A DNA stretch of 64,000 nucleotides from Burkholderia sp. 9120 (GCF_000745015.1 NZ_JQNA01000002.1:5332001-5396000); one strand, 5' to 3'. Numbered from the stretch's first letter, positions 16,346-26,569 are shown. A program made the numbers and translations. The notes: generated by a model not told the origin, from the letters alone.

Positions 16346-17680
16346 ATGCAGCGTTCGTCAGACCTCGCGCCCGAAGACGCGATTTATCGCAAGATCGCGC
16401 GGCGCATCGTGCCGTTTCTGTTCATGTGCTACGTGGTCAATTTCATCGACCGCGTCAACATCGGCTTCGCGAAGCTGCAGTTCCTGCAAGACCTCAAACT
16501 CGACGACGCCGTCTTCGGACTCGCGGCGGGCATGTTCTTCGTCGGCTATCTGGTGTTCGAGTTACCGAGCAATCTGCTGCTGGAGAAGGTCGGCGTACGT
16601 AAAACGCTGCTGCGCATCATGGTGTTGTGGGGCAGCCTGACGGTACTGCTGATGTTCGTGAAGAGCGCGCACATGCTGTATCTGCTGCGCTTTCTGCTGG
16701 GCGCCGCCGAAGCCGGCTTCTTTCCCGGCATCATTCTGTACCTCACCTACTGGTTTCCCGACCGCCAACGCGGGCGTATTACGAGCCTGTTCATCATGGC
16801 GGTGCCGCTCGCGGGGATTATCGGCGGCCCGTTGTCGGGCTGGATCATGGTGCATTTCCACGACACGCTCGGCTTGCGCGGCTGGCAGTGGCTGTTCCTG
16901 ATTGAAGGCATACCGGCTATCGCGCTCGGCATTATGGCCCTGCTCTACCTCGACGATCGCCCCGCGAACGCCAGATGGCTGAGCGACGCCGAAAAGGCCC
17001 ACGTGAGCGCCGCGCTGGAAGCGGACCGCAAACAACGTGGCGTGCATCACGCGCCGCCGGCACGGCTCGCGGATGTACTACGCAATCCCCGCATCTATCT
17101 GCTGTCGGCGATTTATTTCTGTGTGTTCATGGGACTCAATGCGATCGGCTTCTGGATTCCGACGCTGCTACGGCACGTCGGCGTGCAGCAACTCGGCCAT
17201 ATCGGCTGGCTGAGCGGTGGCATTTCGGTGTGTACGGCGATCGGCATTGTCGCGATCGGCCATAGTTTGGATCGACGCGCGGAACGGCGTTGGCATGTCG
17301 CGGGTTGCGGCTTCGCGGTGGCAATCAGTTTTCTGTTGCTGCCGCTCGCCGCGCATAGCGTGCCGTTCACGGTCGCTTTGCTGGTGGTCGCGTCGATCTG
17401 CATCTATGCGACGCTCAGCATCTTCTGGACGATCCCGACCGCGTATCTGGATGGCGGCGCCGCGGCAGCCGGAATTGCGACGATTACCGCGATCGGCGCA
17501 ATCGGCGGCGCCGTGAGTCCTTCGCTGATCGGCATGCTGAAGACGCAAACCGGCAGTGTCTATGCCGGTTTTGCGGTGGTCGCCGCGCTGCTGATCGCGG
17601 GCATGATTGCGTTGCTGTGGGCCGTGCCGGCGCCGCAATCGAAACCGCTTGGTGCGGTGCGGGCGGCCGTTTCGAAGTAG
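16346..17680 (+). CDS. MFS transporter, anion:cation symporter (ACS/phthalate permease-like) family
   Basis: 444 residues, 12 predicted membrane helices. ACS-family motifs: PFLFMCYVVNFIDRVNIGFA (helix 1), FVGYLVFELPSNLLLEKVG, RFLLGAAEAGFFPGIILYLTYWFP, and PLSGWIM. This family imports organic anions such as tartrate, glucarate, phthalate or allantoate by proton symport. It lies downstream of the sulfatase on the same strand and probably brings in its substrate. Ligand unknown. Confidence 0.88.
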   Translation: MQRSSDLAPEDAIYRKIARRIVPFLFMCYVVNFIDRVNIGFAKLQFLQDLKLDDAVFGLAAGMFFVGYLVFELPSNLLLEKVGVRKTLLRIMVLWGSLTVLLMFVKSAHMLYLLRFLLGAAEAGFFPGIILYLTYWFPDRQRGRITSLFIMAVPLAGIIGGPLSGWIMVHFHDTLGLRGWQWLFLIEGIPAIALGIMALLYLDDRPANARWLSDAEKAHVSAALEADRKQRGVHHAPPARLADVLRNPRIYLLSAIYFCVFMGLNAIGFWIPTLLRHVGVQQLGHIGWLSGGISVCTAIGIVAIGHSLDRRAERRWHVAGCGFAVAISFLLLPLAAHSVPFTVALLVVASICIYATLSIFWTIPTAYLDGGAAAAGIATITAIGAIGGAVSPSLIGMLKTQTGSVYAGFAVVAALLIAGMIALLWAVPAPQSKPLGAVRAAVSK

Positions 17681-17727
17681 CTTTCGATGTAGCTTTCGAC
17701 GTAACCACAGCGGGCCGCCGCCGTGCG

Positions 17728-18585
17728 TCAGTCCAACGGGTGCACTGTATAGCTGCCGGTCGGCGCTTCGTCGCGCGCGTTGAAATCCGCAAGCACGGTT
17801 TCGCGTTCGCGGACATCGGCCAGCACCGCCGGGTCGAGTAGCGCGGTAATCACGTCGTCGCGATCGCGGCTCGCCTCCGCCACGACGTCGCCATACGGGC
17901 TCCAGATTGCGCTCGCGCCACACGTCGACCAGCCGCCGGTGGTGCCGACGTGATTCGACAGCAGCACGTACATCGTATTGTCGAAAGCGCGCGCCGGGAA
18001 CCAGATGCGCGACTGGTGGTAGCCGCTCTTCACACTGAAGAGCGCGCTCACCAGATAAGCATGCGCACCGTTGACTGCCGCGAGCCTTGCGTGCTCCGGA
18101 AAACCCGAGTCGTAGCACACGCCGAGTGCAAGCCGCCAGCCGTCGAGTTCCAGCATGCAGCCTTGCGCGCCGGGCTGATAAATGCTCGTCTCGCTGCTAT
18201 ACAGGTACTGCTTGTGATACGGCTCGATCTGCTCGCCGGACCGGTTGAATATCAGCGACGAAATATGCAGGGCACTCGCATGCCGCGTCGCCGCGCCGAC
18301 AATCACCGCGATCTCGCGCCGGCGGCACACTTCGCGGATCGGTTCGAGGCACGCGTCGTGGGCTTCGAAAGCGTACTTCGCGGGGTCGCCGGCAATCAGG
18401 TCCGGTTCGTAGCCGCTCAGGAATTTCTCGGGAAAAACCACCAGTTTCGCGCCACGGTCGGCGGCGAGACCGGTCAGTTCGACCGTTCTGGCGATATTGG
18501 CGGCGACGTCGCCGGATACCGGTTGCGCTTGCGCGGCGGCGATCCGCAGGGACGTTTGCGGCAGCGAGGCCTGATTACGATTCAA
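17728..18585 (-). CDS. Carbon-nitrogen hydrolase (nitrilase superfamily)
   Basis: 285 residues with the Glu-Lys-Cys triad in context: VVFPEKFLSGYEPD, PYHKQYLYSSE, and LGVCYDSGFPEHARLAA. A second Glu after the Lys and the AALFSVKSGYHQSRIWFPAR region match amidase branches. Such enzymes hydrolyse amides, N-carbamoyl groups or nitriles in the cytoplasm; the substrate cannot be read from sequence. It converges on the MFS gene (47 bases apart) and faces away from the helicase gene. Confidence 0.85.
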   Translation of the reverse strand: MNRNQASLPQTSLRIAAAQAQPVSGDVAANIARTVELTGLAADRGAKLVVFPEKFLSGYEPDLIAGDPAKYAFEAHDACLEPIREVCRRREIAVIVGAATRHASALHISSLIFNRSGEQIEPYHKQYLYSSETSIYQPGAQGCMLELDGWRLALGVCYDSGFPEHARLAAVNGAHAYLVSALFSVKSGYHQSRIWFPARAFDNTMYVLLSNHVGTTGGWSTCGASAIWSPYGDVVAEASRDRDDVITALLDPAVLADVRERETVLADFNARDEAPTGSYTVHPLD

Positions 18586-18805
18586 CGCGAACTCCGTTTT
18601 GAATGGACGGTTGGCTGCAGGTTGCCCGCCCGCCTTCTATCGTCAAGATCGAGCGCGCGAAGCCCTGGCATTTAAACACGGCGGTACGTCCGGCGTCAGT
18701 GCGAGGGTGTGATGATGAACTTGCGGCGCGTTCCCTGTGTCCACAGAGAACATGCACCGCGAGGCCTTCGTCACGCCGCGAATCCCATGCTAAAGAGCGC
18801 TTTCG

Positions 18806-21466
18806 ATGATCGAGCCGGTTGATCCCGACGAGCCTGAGGCTTCCGGACCCGACGTGCTGCCCGAAAGGCGGCGCGCGCCCAGGGCTCGCCGGATTCCACG
18901 CAGCCGCGAACAGCAGGCACGGCTCGATGCGCGCGAGCCGGCTTTCGAGCCGATTCCCTTTGCACTCGACGAGGCCGCCGCGCGTCGCCCATTCGCCGAC
19001 AAACTCGATGCATGGTTCGAGGCGCGCCGCTGGCAGCCGTTCGAGTTTCAACGCGAGGTCTGGCGCGAGATGGGTCGCGGCGCGAGCGGGTTACTGCACG
19101 CGACTACGGGTGCCGGTAAAACCTGGGCGGTGTGGTTCGGTGCGCTTGCAACTTTCGCGGGTGCGGGTGAATCTGCTGTCAGATCCGCCGCCCAGCGCAG
19201 CCCGCCACGCACGCAACCGGCCCCGCTCACCGTGCTGTGGATCACGCCGATGCGCGCGCTCGCCGCCGACACCGCCCGTGCCTTGCAAAGCTCGGCGCTC
19301 GAACTGGCCGTCCCGTGGAGCGTCGGCTTGCGAACCGGCGACACATCGTCGGCCGAGCGCGCGCGGCAGAACCGGCGCATGCCGTCGGCGCTGGTCACCA
19401 CGCCCGAAAGCCTGACGCTTATCCTCACGCGGCCCGACGCGCGTGGCGTGCTCGCGCAGGTGCGGCTGGTGGTGGTCGATGAATGGCATGAGCTGCTCGG
19501 CAACAAGCGCGGCACGCAAACGCAACTCGCACTCGCGCGTCTCGCGCATTGGCGCCCTGAAGTGCAGGTGTGGGGCCTGTCGGCCACGCTCGGCAACCTG
19601 CCCTTCGCTGCCGATGTCTTACTCGCGCCCGTCAAAACGCCGCGCGTCGACGTGCACGGCGCGCTGCCCAAAGCACTGATTGTCGATACGGTCATTCCCG
19701 ACACGATCGAGCGGTTTCCGTGGGGCGGCCACGTCGGCATGCGCCAGGTCGGCGCGGTCGCCGAGGCGATCGGCGACGCGCAGACATCGCTCGTTTTCAC
19801 CAACACCCGCTCGCAATGCGAAGTCTGGTATCAGGCGTTGCTCGAAGCGCGGCCCGAATGGGCCGGCCTGATTGCGTTGCATCACGGTTCGCTCGATCAG
19901 GAAGTGCGCGAATGGGTCGAGCGTGGCCTGAAGACCGGCTTGCTGAAGGTGGTTGTGTGTACATCGAGCCTCGATCTCGGAGTCGATTTCTTGCCGGTGG
20001 AGCGCGTGTTTCAGATCGGCTCGCCCAAAGGCGTCGCGCGGCTGATGCAGCGCGCGGGACGCTCGGGGCATGCACCCGGCCGACCGTCGCGCGTGACGAT
20101 CGTGCCGACGCATGCGCTCGAACTGGTCGAAGCCGCCGCCGCCCGCGAGGCCGTCGCGAAGCGTCAGATAGAAGGCCGCGACACGCCCGATAAACCGTTC
20201 GACGTGCTGGTGCAGCATCTGGTGACCGTGGCGATCGGCGGCGGTTTCGACGCGCGCGAACTGATCGGCGAGATTCGCAGCACGTACGCGTACCGGCATT
20301 TGACGCAGGCCGAGTTCGACTGGGCGCTCGGCTTCGTGGAAGGCGGAGGCACCGCGTTGCGTGCCTATCCCGACTACCATCGCGTGCTGCGCGACGGCGA
20401 CGGTGTGTACCGTGTGCCGCGCGACGATCTGGTGCGCCGGCATCGCAACAACATCGGGACGATCGTCGCGAACGGCACCTTGCATGTCGCTTATCTGTCA
20501 GGCGGGAGAATCGGCGCGATTGAAGAGTCGTTCATTTCGCGGCTGAAACCAGGCGATATTTTTACCTTCGGCGGACGCGCGCTCGAATTGATTCGCGTGC
20601 AGGACATGACCGCGTGGGTGCGTCGCGCGACCTCGTCTCGCGGGGCGATGCCGCAATGGGCCGGCAGCCGCATGCCGTTGTCGTCCGAACTCGCCGATGC
20701 AACGCTGACGATGCTGGCGCGCGCCGCCGCCGGCGTCTACGACGAACCGGAAATGCGCGCCGTGCGGCCTCTGCTCGACTTGCAGCAGAAATGGTCGGCG
20801 TTGCCCGAGCCGGGTGTGCTGGTGGTGGAGTTGCTGAAATCGCGCGAGGGCCACCATTTCTTTTGCTATCCCTTTGCGGGGCGCACCGCGCATATCGGTC
20901 TCGGTGCATTGTTGGCGTGGCGAGTCGCGCGTGAACAGCCTGGTACTTTTTCGATTTCAATGAACGACTATGGTTTCGAGCTGTTGTCCGCGCAACCATT
21001 CGATTGGGCCGCGCAACTCGAAAGCGGATTGCTTTCTTCCGACGCGCTCGAGCATGACATTCTCGCGAGCCTGAATTCGTCGGAACTCTCGATGCGGCGT
21101 TTTCGTGAGATTGCACGCGTGTCGGGGCTGGTCTTTCAAGGGCACCCAGGGCAGCAAAAAAGCGCGCGGCAGTTGCAGGCGTCGAGTGGTCTGTTCTATG
21201 AGATCTTCCGCAATCACGATAGCGACAATCTGCTGCTCGATCAGGCCGATGCCGAAGTGCTGTTGCAGGAGCTCGACGCCCAGCGCATTCGCGTTGCGCT
21301 CGAACGGATGAATGCCAGCCGCGTGGTGGTGATGCGGCCGAAAAAACCGACGCCATTTGCGTTTCCGTTGATCGTCGGACGCTTGCGTGAGAAGGTCAGT
21401 ACCGAGAAGCTCGCGGATCGCGTCGAGCGGATGTTGGCGGAGCTTGAGAAGGCGGCTCGTGTATGA
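18806..21466 (+). CDS. Ligase-associated DEXH-box helicase (Lhr-like)
   Basis: 886 residues. Helicase motifs in order: Q-like/[16 protein letters not shown] (~residue 98), Ia [12 protein letters not shown], Ib [73 protein letters not shown] winged-helix and a long C-terminal domain follow, as in the superfamily 2 helicases annotated as ligase-associated DNA damage response helicase. Its stop overlaps the pdeM start by four bases. In other genomes this pair accompanies an ATP-dependent DNA ligase and an MBL-fold exonuclease; neither is next to it here. Confidence 0.9.
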   Translation: MIEPVDPDEPEASGPDVLPERRRAPRARRIPRSREQQARLDAREPAFEPIPFALDEAAARRPFADKLDAWFEARRWQPFEFQREVWREMGRGASGLLHATTGAGKTWAVWFGALATFAGAGESAVRSAAQRSPPRTQPAPLTVLWITPMRALAADTARALQSSALELAVPWSVGLRTGDTSSAERARQNRRMPSALVTTPESLTLILTRPDARGVLAQVRLVVVDEWHELLGNKRGTQTQLALARLAHWRPEVQVWGLSATLGNLPFAADVLLAPVKTPRVDVHGALPKALIVDTVIPDTIERFPWGGHVGMRQVGAVAEAIGDAQTSLVFTNTRSQCEVWYQALLEARPEWAGLIALHHGSLDQEVREWVERGLKTGLLKVVVCTSSLDLGVDFLPVERVFQIGSPKGVARLMQRAGRSGHAPGRPSRVTIVPTHALELVEAAAAREAVAKRQIEGRDTPDKPFDVLVQHLVTVAIGGGFDARELIGEIRSTYAYRHLTQAEFDWALGFVEGGGTALRAYPDYHRVLRDGDGVYRVPRDDLVRRHRNNIGTIVANGTLHVAYLSGGRIGAIEESFISRLKPGDIFTFGGRALELIRVQDMTAWVRRATSSRGAMPQWAGSRMPLSSELADATLTMLARAAAGVYDEPEMRAVRPLLDLQQKWSALPEPGVLVVELLKSREGHHFFCYPFAGRTAHIGLGALLAWRVAREQPGTFSISMNDYGFELLSAQPFDWAAQLESGLLSSDALEHDILASLNSSELSMRRFREIARVSGLVFQGHPGQQKSARQLQASSGLFYEIFRNHDSDNLLLDQADAEVLLQELDAQRIRVALERMNASRVVVMRPKKPTPFAFPLIVGRLREKVSTEKLADRVERMLAELEKAARV

Positions 21467-22119
21467 AGACTACGTCGTTGAGGGTGGGGATTGCCGGACA
21501 TGCTCTCGTGCTGTCGAGCTTGCGCGCGATTTTCGATCCGGCATTGCGGTGTTTGTTCGTCGCCGATGCGCATTTTGGCAAAGATGCAGTGTTTCGTGCG
21601 CGTGGCATTCCCGTGCCGGTTGGCTCGACTGCGGACAATTTGCTGCGGCTCGATCTTTTGATTAGCGAGTTCGAGCCGACGATGCTCGTGTTTCTTGGCG
21701 ATCTGCTGCACGCGCGCGAGGCGCATTCCGTTGAGACGTTGGACGCGTTGCATGGCTGGCGTGCGCGGCATGCTGGATTGCGCGTGGTGCTGGTTGAAGG
21801 GAATCATGATCGGCATGCCGGTGCATTGCCGGATTCGATGGACGTTCAATGTGTGCAGGAGCCCTGGCGGATTGGGCCTTGGGCGGCGTGCCATTTTCCG
21901 CAGACGGTGGACGGCGCGTATGCGCTCGCGGGACATGTGCATCCGGTTTATCGGGTGACGACGCGGGTCGATTCGGTGCGCGTGCCGTGTTTTCGATTTG
22001 GCGCGGTGTGTGGAGTGCTGCCGGCGTTTGGGAGCTTTACCGGTGGAGCGCGGGCGCATGAGCCGGTGGCGGGGGAGAAGGTTTTTCTGGTGGTGGAGGA
22101 AAGGGTGATTGCTGTTTAG
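21463..22119 (+). CDS. pdeM: Ligase-associated DNA damage response endonuclease PdeM (metallophosphoesterase)
   Basis: 218 residues, calcineurin-like phosphoesterase. Metal motifs: [33 protein letters not shown], and [10 protein letters not shown]. Arrangement and length match PdeM, which in other bacteria is coupled to the Lhr-like helicase and reported as a DNA nuclease/phosphoesterase. Translationally coupled to the helicase (ATGA overlap). A strong terminator follows. Base composition near its end is slightly richer in G/T than the helicase gene but still coding. Confidence 0.88.
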   Translation: MKTTSLRVGIAGHALVLSSLRAIFDPALRCLFVADAHFGKDAVFRARGIPVPVGSTADNLLRLDLLISEFEPTMLVFLGDLLHAREAHSVETLDALHGWRARHAGLRVVLVEGNHDRHAGALPDSMDVQCVQEPWRIGPWAACHFPQTVDGAYALAGHVHPVYRVTTRVDSVRVPCFRFGAVCGVLPAFGSFTGGARAHEPVAGEKVFLVVEERVIAV

Positions 22120-22153
22120 TGGGCGAGTGGAGAGTGTGGGGTTTTCGTCGGAG

Positions 22154-22186
22154 AAGAGCGGACGGTGAACTGTCCGCTCTTTTTTT
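22154..22186 (+). terminator. Rho-independent terminator after pdeM
   Basis: Ten-base stem AAGAGCGGAC / GTCCGCTCTT, eight-base loop, then TTTTTTT. A second hairpin (GACGGCCGG / CCGGCCGTC, ~22191-22214) follows and may serve the convergent repeat-protein gene. Confidence 0.9.
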
Positions 22187-22239
22187 GCCTGGACGGCCGG
22201 TTGATGCCGGCCGTCGCGCGCTGAAGGCGTGCAGTTGAG

Positions 22240-24039
22240 TTAGTGACCGCGGCCGTGGCCACCGGAGCCGGAGCCGGAGCCGCCGTGGCCGCTGTTGCCA
22301 CCGCCGTCGCCATGGCCGCCATCGCCGTGACCGCTATTGCCGTGGCCTCCGTCGCCATGACCGCTGTCGCCGTGGCTACCGTCTCCATGACCGCCGTCTC
22401 CATGACCACCATCACCATGACCGCCGTCGCCGTGCCCACCGTCTCCATGACCGCTGTCGCCATGGCCACCGTCTCCATGGCCGCCATCTCCATGACCGCC
22501 ATCTCCATGACCGCCATCTCCATGACCGCCATCTCCATGACCGCCATCTCCATGACCGCCGTCGCCATGACCGCCGTCTCCATGACCGCCATCGCCGTGA
22601 CCGCTATTGCCGTGGCCTCCATCGCCATGACCGCCGTCTCCATGGCCACCATCGCCGTGACCGCCGTCGCCATGACCGCCATCGCCATGACCGCCATCGC
22701 CATGACCGCCATCGCCGTGACCGCTATTGCCGTGGCCTCCGTCGCCATGACCGCTGTCGCCGTGGCCACCGTCACCATGACCGCCGTCGCCATGGCCACC
22801 GTCACCATGACCGCCGTCGCCATGGCCACCATCGCCATGACCGCCGTCTCCATGACCGCCATCGCCATGGCCGCCGTCTCCATGACCGCCATCGCCATGA
22901 CCGCCGTCGCCGTGCCCACCGTCTCCATGACCGCTGTCGCCATGACCGCCATCGCCATGGCCGCCGTCTCCATGACCGCCATCGCCATGACCGCCGTCTC
23001 CATGGCCTCCATGATGACCACCACCGGAGCCGCTTCCACCACCAGTCCCACCGCTTCCTGTTCCACCGCCTCCTGTCCCACCACTTCCCGTACCACCGCT
23101 TCCCGTCCCGCCACTGCCTGTCCCGCCACCTCCCGTCCCACCACTTCCTGTCCCACCACTGCCCGCACCACCACTGCCTGTTCCACCACTTCCTGTTCCG
23201 CCACTTCCCGTTCCGCCGCTTCCGGTCCCACCGCTTCCCGTTCCACCGCTACCTGTTCCGCCACTTCCCGTTCCGCCGCTTCCGGTCCCACCGCTTCCCG
23301 TTCCACCACTTCCGGTTCCACCGCTTCCAGTCCCGCCGCTACCTGTTCCGCCACTGCCCGTTCCGCCGCTTCCGGTTCCACCACTGCCCGTCCCGCCGCC
23401 ACCTGTTCCACCGCTTCCAGTCCCACCACTTCCGGTTCCACCACTTCCGGTTCCACCACTGCCCGTCCCACCACTTCCCGTCCCACCCTTCCCGCCACTT
23501 CCACTTCCACTTCCACTTCCACTTCCACTTCCACTTCCACTTCCACTTCCACTTCCACTTCCACTTCCACTTCCACTTCCACTACCACTACCACTACCAC
23601 TACCATTCCCGCTACCGCCCCCCGCCGCAGCCCCAAGTCCCGCAGCGCCAAGTCCCACAGCCCCACCATTCCCCGAACCACCACCACTACCATTCGCACC
23701 GCTTCCGCCCGCGCCTCCCGACGCGGCCCCGTTACCATTGCCGCTACCGTTCTGCGCCCCCGTCGCCGACGTCGCCCCCAAACCCGCCGCGGCTGCGACG
23801 CCAACCCCACCGGTCGTCAGCAAACCGCTGCTCTCCCGCTTGCAGCCCAGCGTGTCGAACGTCGGACAGTCGATCGGCAACGTCTGCGCCACCACCAGCT
23901 TCGGCGCACCGCCCGAGGGCGTGCCCGGCGCCGGCGCGTTCGTTTGCGCACCCGCCATCGCCGCATACAGACTCACCGCCACCGCCAATACCGCCCGGCG
24001 CGTCCCAAGAATGCGCGTGTCCCCATTGTGCTTTTTCAT
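22240..24039 (-). CDS. Secreted repeat protein, Gly/Ser/Thr and Gly/His/Asp pentapeptide repeats
   Basis: 599 residues. A signal peptide ends near AMAGA (residue ~31). Residues ~32-95 are a unique head with two Cys (IDCPTFDTLGCKRE). Then come Gly/Ser/Asn-rich linker, a (GS)n block, ~30 units of GSGGT, and ~45-50 units of HGDGG with scattered Ser/Asn substitutions, ending in GHGRGH. I counted repeats only roughly. ATG 24039 is preceded by GGAGG. The unit is 15 bases, so copy-number change keeps frame. It is not a collagen (G-x-y) repeat. The His/Asp spacing suggests metal binding or a hydrated extracellular polymer; function is unknown. Confidence 0.8.
   Translation of the reverse strand: MKKHNGDTRILGTRRAVLAVAVSLYAAMAGAQTNAPAPGTPSGGAPKLVVAQTLPIDCPTFDTLGCKRESSGLLTTGGVGVAAAAGLGATSATGAQNGSGNGNGAASGGAGGSGANGSGGGSGNGGAVGLGAAGLGAAAGGGSGNGSGSGSGSGSGSGSGSGSGSGSGSGSGSGSGSGSGSGGKGGTGSGGTGSGGTGSGGTGSGGTGSGGTGGGGTGSGGTGSGGTGSGGTGSGGTGSGGTGSGGTGSGGTGSGGTGSGGTGSGGTGSGGTGSGGTGSGGTGSGGTGSGGAGSGGTGSGGTGGGGTGSGGTGSGGTGSGGTGGGGTGSGGTGGGSGSGGGHHGGHGDGGHGDGGHGDGGHGDGGHGDSGHGDGGHGDGGHGDGGHGDGGHGDGGHGDGGHGDGGHGDGGHGDGGHGDGGHGDGGHGDSGHGDGGHGNSGHGDGGHGDGGHGDGGHGDGGHGDGGHGDGGHGDGGHGNSGHGDGGHGDGGHGDGGHGDGGHGDGGHGDGGHGDGGHGDGGHGDGGHGDSGHGDGGHGDGGHGDGGHGDGGHGDGSHGDSGHGDGGHGNSGHGDGGHGDGGGNSGHGGSGSGSGGHGRGH
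22297..23004. repeat. 15-base tandem repeat encoding HGDGG units
   Basis: Plus-strand unit approximates ccgccatctccatga, with variation mostly at third codon positions (gtc/atc/tct). About 45-50 copies. Variable sites recur in blocks, suggesting past block duplications. Confidence 0.85.
23035..23490. repeat. 15-base tandem repeat encoding GSGGT units
   Basis: Plus-strand unit approximates ccaccacttcccgtt, ~30 copies. Immediately adjacent to the HGDGG block but a distinct unit. Confidence 0.85.
23496..23606. repeat. Six-base tandem repeat (ccactt) encoding a Ser-Gly run
   Basis: About 13-14 copies of cacttc, then cactac, in register with the reading frame (GSGS...). Simple repeats of this kind are prone to slippage. 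Confidence 0.85.
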
Positions 24040-24660
24040 TTCAGCCTCCTAACTAAACGCCTCGAACGACCGGCCCGAATAACAGATGAATCTGCGTTCC
24101 CTGTTAAAAGTGAAACTTCAAAGCCCAGTCGGTATTGCAAGGCGTCACGCTAAAACAGCGTCACGTCAGGTATCTCTCACGGAAAATCCCGGTCCGATTC
24201 GACGTGATCCGAGAGAAACGACAGGCTGCGCCAAAAGAAAATTTGAAAGAGCACAGCAGGGCCTGATGGAGGTTGAAGTTATGCGCAGCATCACGCAGCG
24301 ACCGTGCGCTAGCCCACGCAATGCGGAATCGATGGAGGTTTTTCGATTAAATGCACGATTGAATTGTTAAGGATCGTCAATTACCGTTTTTAAAGAAGCG
24401 TCGGAAATTTTCGCCTTTTATCTATACAGTCCTAACTATTATTTTTACTTCATCAGATGAATCAGATCAGCGAATTACCTAAGTGTTAGTCCGGAGATAA
24501 AAGAGCACCCGCCGCAGCCACTGTGAGAGTAGTCACACAGACACAACAAACCAGCCGGGCTCCGCACTCCCGCACCTTCATCGCGGCATTGAAACTCGGC
24601 ATCGGCTCTGAATCAGGCGACAATAGGAACATCGCCACTTCATCGACAACAGGGAAACAG
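24040..24660. other. Long intergenic region between the repeat protein and an SDR gene
   Basis: 621 bases between divergently oriented genes. A direct repeat GCGTCACG occurs twice near 24144-24170, with a short hairpin ACGCT-AAAAC-AGCGT between. From about 24360 to 24480 the DNA is AT-rich, likely promoter sequence. A 94-codon plus-strand frame (24086-24370) has no ribosome-binding site and I do not call it a gene. A small RNA cannot be excluded. Confidence 0.4.
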
Positions 24661-25422
24661 ATGCTTCTATCCGAACAATGGGTACTGGTAACGGGCGGCG
24701 CCCGCGGACTCGGTGCGGCGATCACGCGCGCGCTGGTACGCGAAGGCGCGAGCGTGGTCGTGAATTACCACAAGAGCGAAACGTTGGCGCTCGCATTGAA
24801 GGAAGAACTCGGCGACCACGTGTTGCCGCTGCAGGCCGACATCACCGATAAGGCAGCGGTCGCGCGCCTCTTCGACATGGCGCAGGCGCAGACCGGGCAG
24901 CCTATCGTATCGGTGGTGAACAACGCACTCGCCGACTTCCGCTTCGACGGCGACGCGCGCCCGACTATCGACTCCATCGACTGGGCACGCTTGCAGCAGC
25001 AACTCGACGGCTCGCTCAAGGGGGCGCTCAATACGATTCAGGCGGCAGTAGCGGGCATGCGTTCGCGAGGCTTCGGACGCATCGTCAACGTGGGCACCAA
25101 TCTGTTTCAGAACCCGGTGGTCCCCTATCACGACTACACGGCGGCCAAAGCCGCGCTGCTGTCGCTGACGCGCACGGCCGCTCACGATCTCGGCCCCGAC
25201 GGCATTACGGTGAACATGGTATCGGGCGGCCTGCTGCGCACGACAGATGCCAGCGCGGCCACGCCGGAATTCGTCTTCGACCTGATTGCGAATTCAACGC
25301 CGGTCCGGCGCGTCACCACGCCGGAAGAATTCGCCGACGCCGTGTTGTTCTTCCTGTCGCCGTGGTCACGCGCCGTGACCGGCCAGAATCTGATCGTCGA
25401 CGGTGGCCTCGTGAAAGGCTAG
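24661..25422 (+). CDS. Short-chain dehydrogenase/reductase (3-oxoacyl-ACP reductase-like)
   Basis: 253 residues from ATG 24661 (GGGAAAC before it). Cofactor motif VTGGARGLGAAITRAL, structural motif VNNALADF (a variant of NNAG), catalytic Tyr-x3-Lys in YHDYTAAKAAL, and a C-terminal SDR tail GQNLIVDGGLVKG. NAD(P)-dependent reduction of a carbonyl is expected; substrate unknown. It stands alone with 225 bases to the next gene. Confidence 0.85.
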   Translation: MLLSEQWVLVTGGARGLGAAITRALVREGASVVVNYHKSETLALALKEELGDHVLPLQADITDKAAVARLFDMAQAQTGQPIVSVVNNALADFRFDGDARPTIDSIDWARLQQQLDGSLKGALNTIQAAVAGMRSRGFGRIVNVGTNLFQNPVVPYHDYTAAKAALLSLTRTAAHDLGPDGITVNMVSGGLLRTTDASAATPEFVFDLIANSTPVRRVTTPEEFADAVLFFLSPWSRAVTGQNLIVDGGLVKG

Positions 25423-25647
25423 ACAAACGCCGCGCGCCACGGAACACAAGAGCACGACAGCTCGACCCGACCATTCCAGCCGCTCAACACGCAAAGCCCA
25501 TTCATGCGCCGAGGTCAGGCACGCGAAATGCTGGTTAGCAAGCGACGTAGGCTAGGGTTGACGTCACGGCACGACCGCTCTCTCGCAGGGCGGCAACAAC
25601 GACAGCACATAAGCAAACACAATTTCAATAACGCAAAGGAAACCATC

Positions 25648-26238
25648 ATGCGCAGACGACAATTCATCCTCACCGGCAGCGCCGCTCTCGCCACCGCCGG
25701 CCTCAGCCTCGCCGGCTGTACGACGACGTCGCCGTCCTCGAGCGCGTCGCCGTCCGCGAACGCGGGCAAGCGCGACACGATCAACGCAGGCATCGACTCG
25801 ACAATGTCGCGGCTGTTTGCCAACGTCGCCGGTTCACGTGAACTGGTGGGCAAAGCACGTGGCGTGCTGGTGTTCCCGTCGGTGATTTCAGCGGGCTTCT
25901 GGGTCGGCGGCCAGTATGGCGAAGGCGCACTGCGCGTGGGCGGCCGCACGACGGGCTACTACAGCACCGTCGCGGGTTCGTTCGGTTTGCAGATCGGCGC
26001 GCAGTCCAAGGCGCTCGTGTTTCTGTTCATGACGCAAGACGCGCTCGACAAATTCCTCGGCAGCCAGGGTTGGGCAGCCGGTGCGGACGCAACCGTCGCC
26101 GTGCTGAAAGTCGGCGCGAACGGTGCGGTCGATACGTCGACCGCCACGAACCCTGTCGAAGCTTTCGTGTTGACGAATGGTGGTCTGATGGCGGGCGTGT
26201 CGCTGGAAGGCACCAAAGTTTCGCGCTTGATGATCTGA
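25648..26238 (+). CDS. SYLF-domain (Ysc84-like) lipoprotein
   Basis: 196 residues. ATG 25648 follows AAAGGAAACC; earlier in-frame starts would bury the signal. The N-terminus MRRRQFILTGSAALATAGLSLAGC has a twin-Arg-like stretch and a lipobox (LAGC). The SYLF domain begins at VGKARGVLVFPSVISAGFWVGGQYGEGALR and ends GLMAGVSLEGTKVSRL, nearly full length. SYLF domains bind lipids in eukaryotic Ysc84; the bacterial role is unclear. Probably anchored in the envelope. Confidence 0.87.
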   Translation: MRRRQFILTGSAALATAGLSLAGCTTTSPSSSASPSANAGKRDTINAGIDSTMSRLFANVAGSRELVGKARGVLVFPSVISAGFWVGGQYGEGALRVGGRTTGYYSTVAGSFGLQIGAQSKALVFLFMTQDALDKFLGSQGWAAGADATVAVLKVGANGAVDTSTATNPVEAFVLTNGGLMAGVSLEGTKVSRLMI

Positions 26239-26569
26239 GTTTGACCATCGTGCCACGCAATCGCCGGGCGGTTGCGTGGCCGCTCCTCGGCTCGCTCAGG
26301 CCGCGCGCCAAAACCGCACAAAAACCGCAGTAAGCCCGCGTTAACCCTTGCGCGCGGCGCGAATGCTTTGCCCCATTCCCCGAGCACTCCGCTCACTCAA
26401 CAGACGAATTCCCCGAGTCATAGCGAAACGCATTTGACGTGCGTCGCGTTTTTATTTGCGTCTCGTCAAGTAATAAGCGTCATGCAACCATTGATCGAAG
26501 GTAAATTCTCCCGGAGTCTTTTCTTTTTTACTACATTAGACGTTCGGCCGCCGTCTTCCGGAGTCCACT
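26239..26569. other. Intergenic region with a hairpin after the SYLF gene
   Basis: A nine-base stem GCCACGCAA / TTGCGTGGC at 26252-26280, 14 bases after the stop, with no U-tract; likely transcript end. A weaker hairpin near 26423-26450 runs into TTTTTATTT. The stretch 26500-26545 is AT-rich and may hold the promoter of the next gene. Confidence 0.45.

Noticed and set aside
22297..23606. Possible CRISPR-like or satellite array
   Set aside because: Units are 15 or 6 bases, directly abutting and in coding register, with no spacers. It is a coding tandem repeat.
22116..24153. Long open frames on both strands through the Gly-rich repeat region
   Set aside because: The 15-base and 6-base repeats keep every frame open. 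Only the minus-strand frame 22240-24039 has a ribosome-binding site, a signal peptide and a sensible end.
24130..24270. Riboswitch-like structure in the repeat-protein upstream region
   Set aside because: Short complementary stretches exist (CTCTC...GAGAG) but no known riboswitch core could be matched.
24086..24370. 94-codon plus-strand frame in the long intergenic region
   Set aside because: No ribosome-binding site, unusual composition, no recognisable domain.
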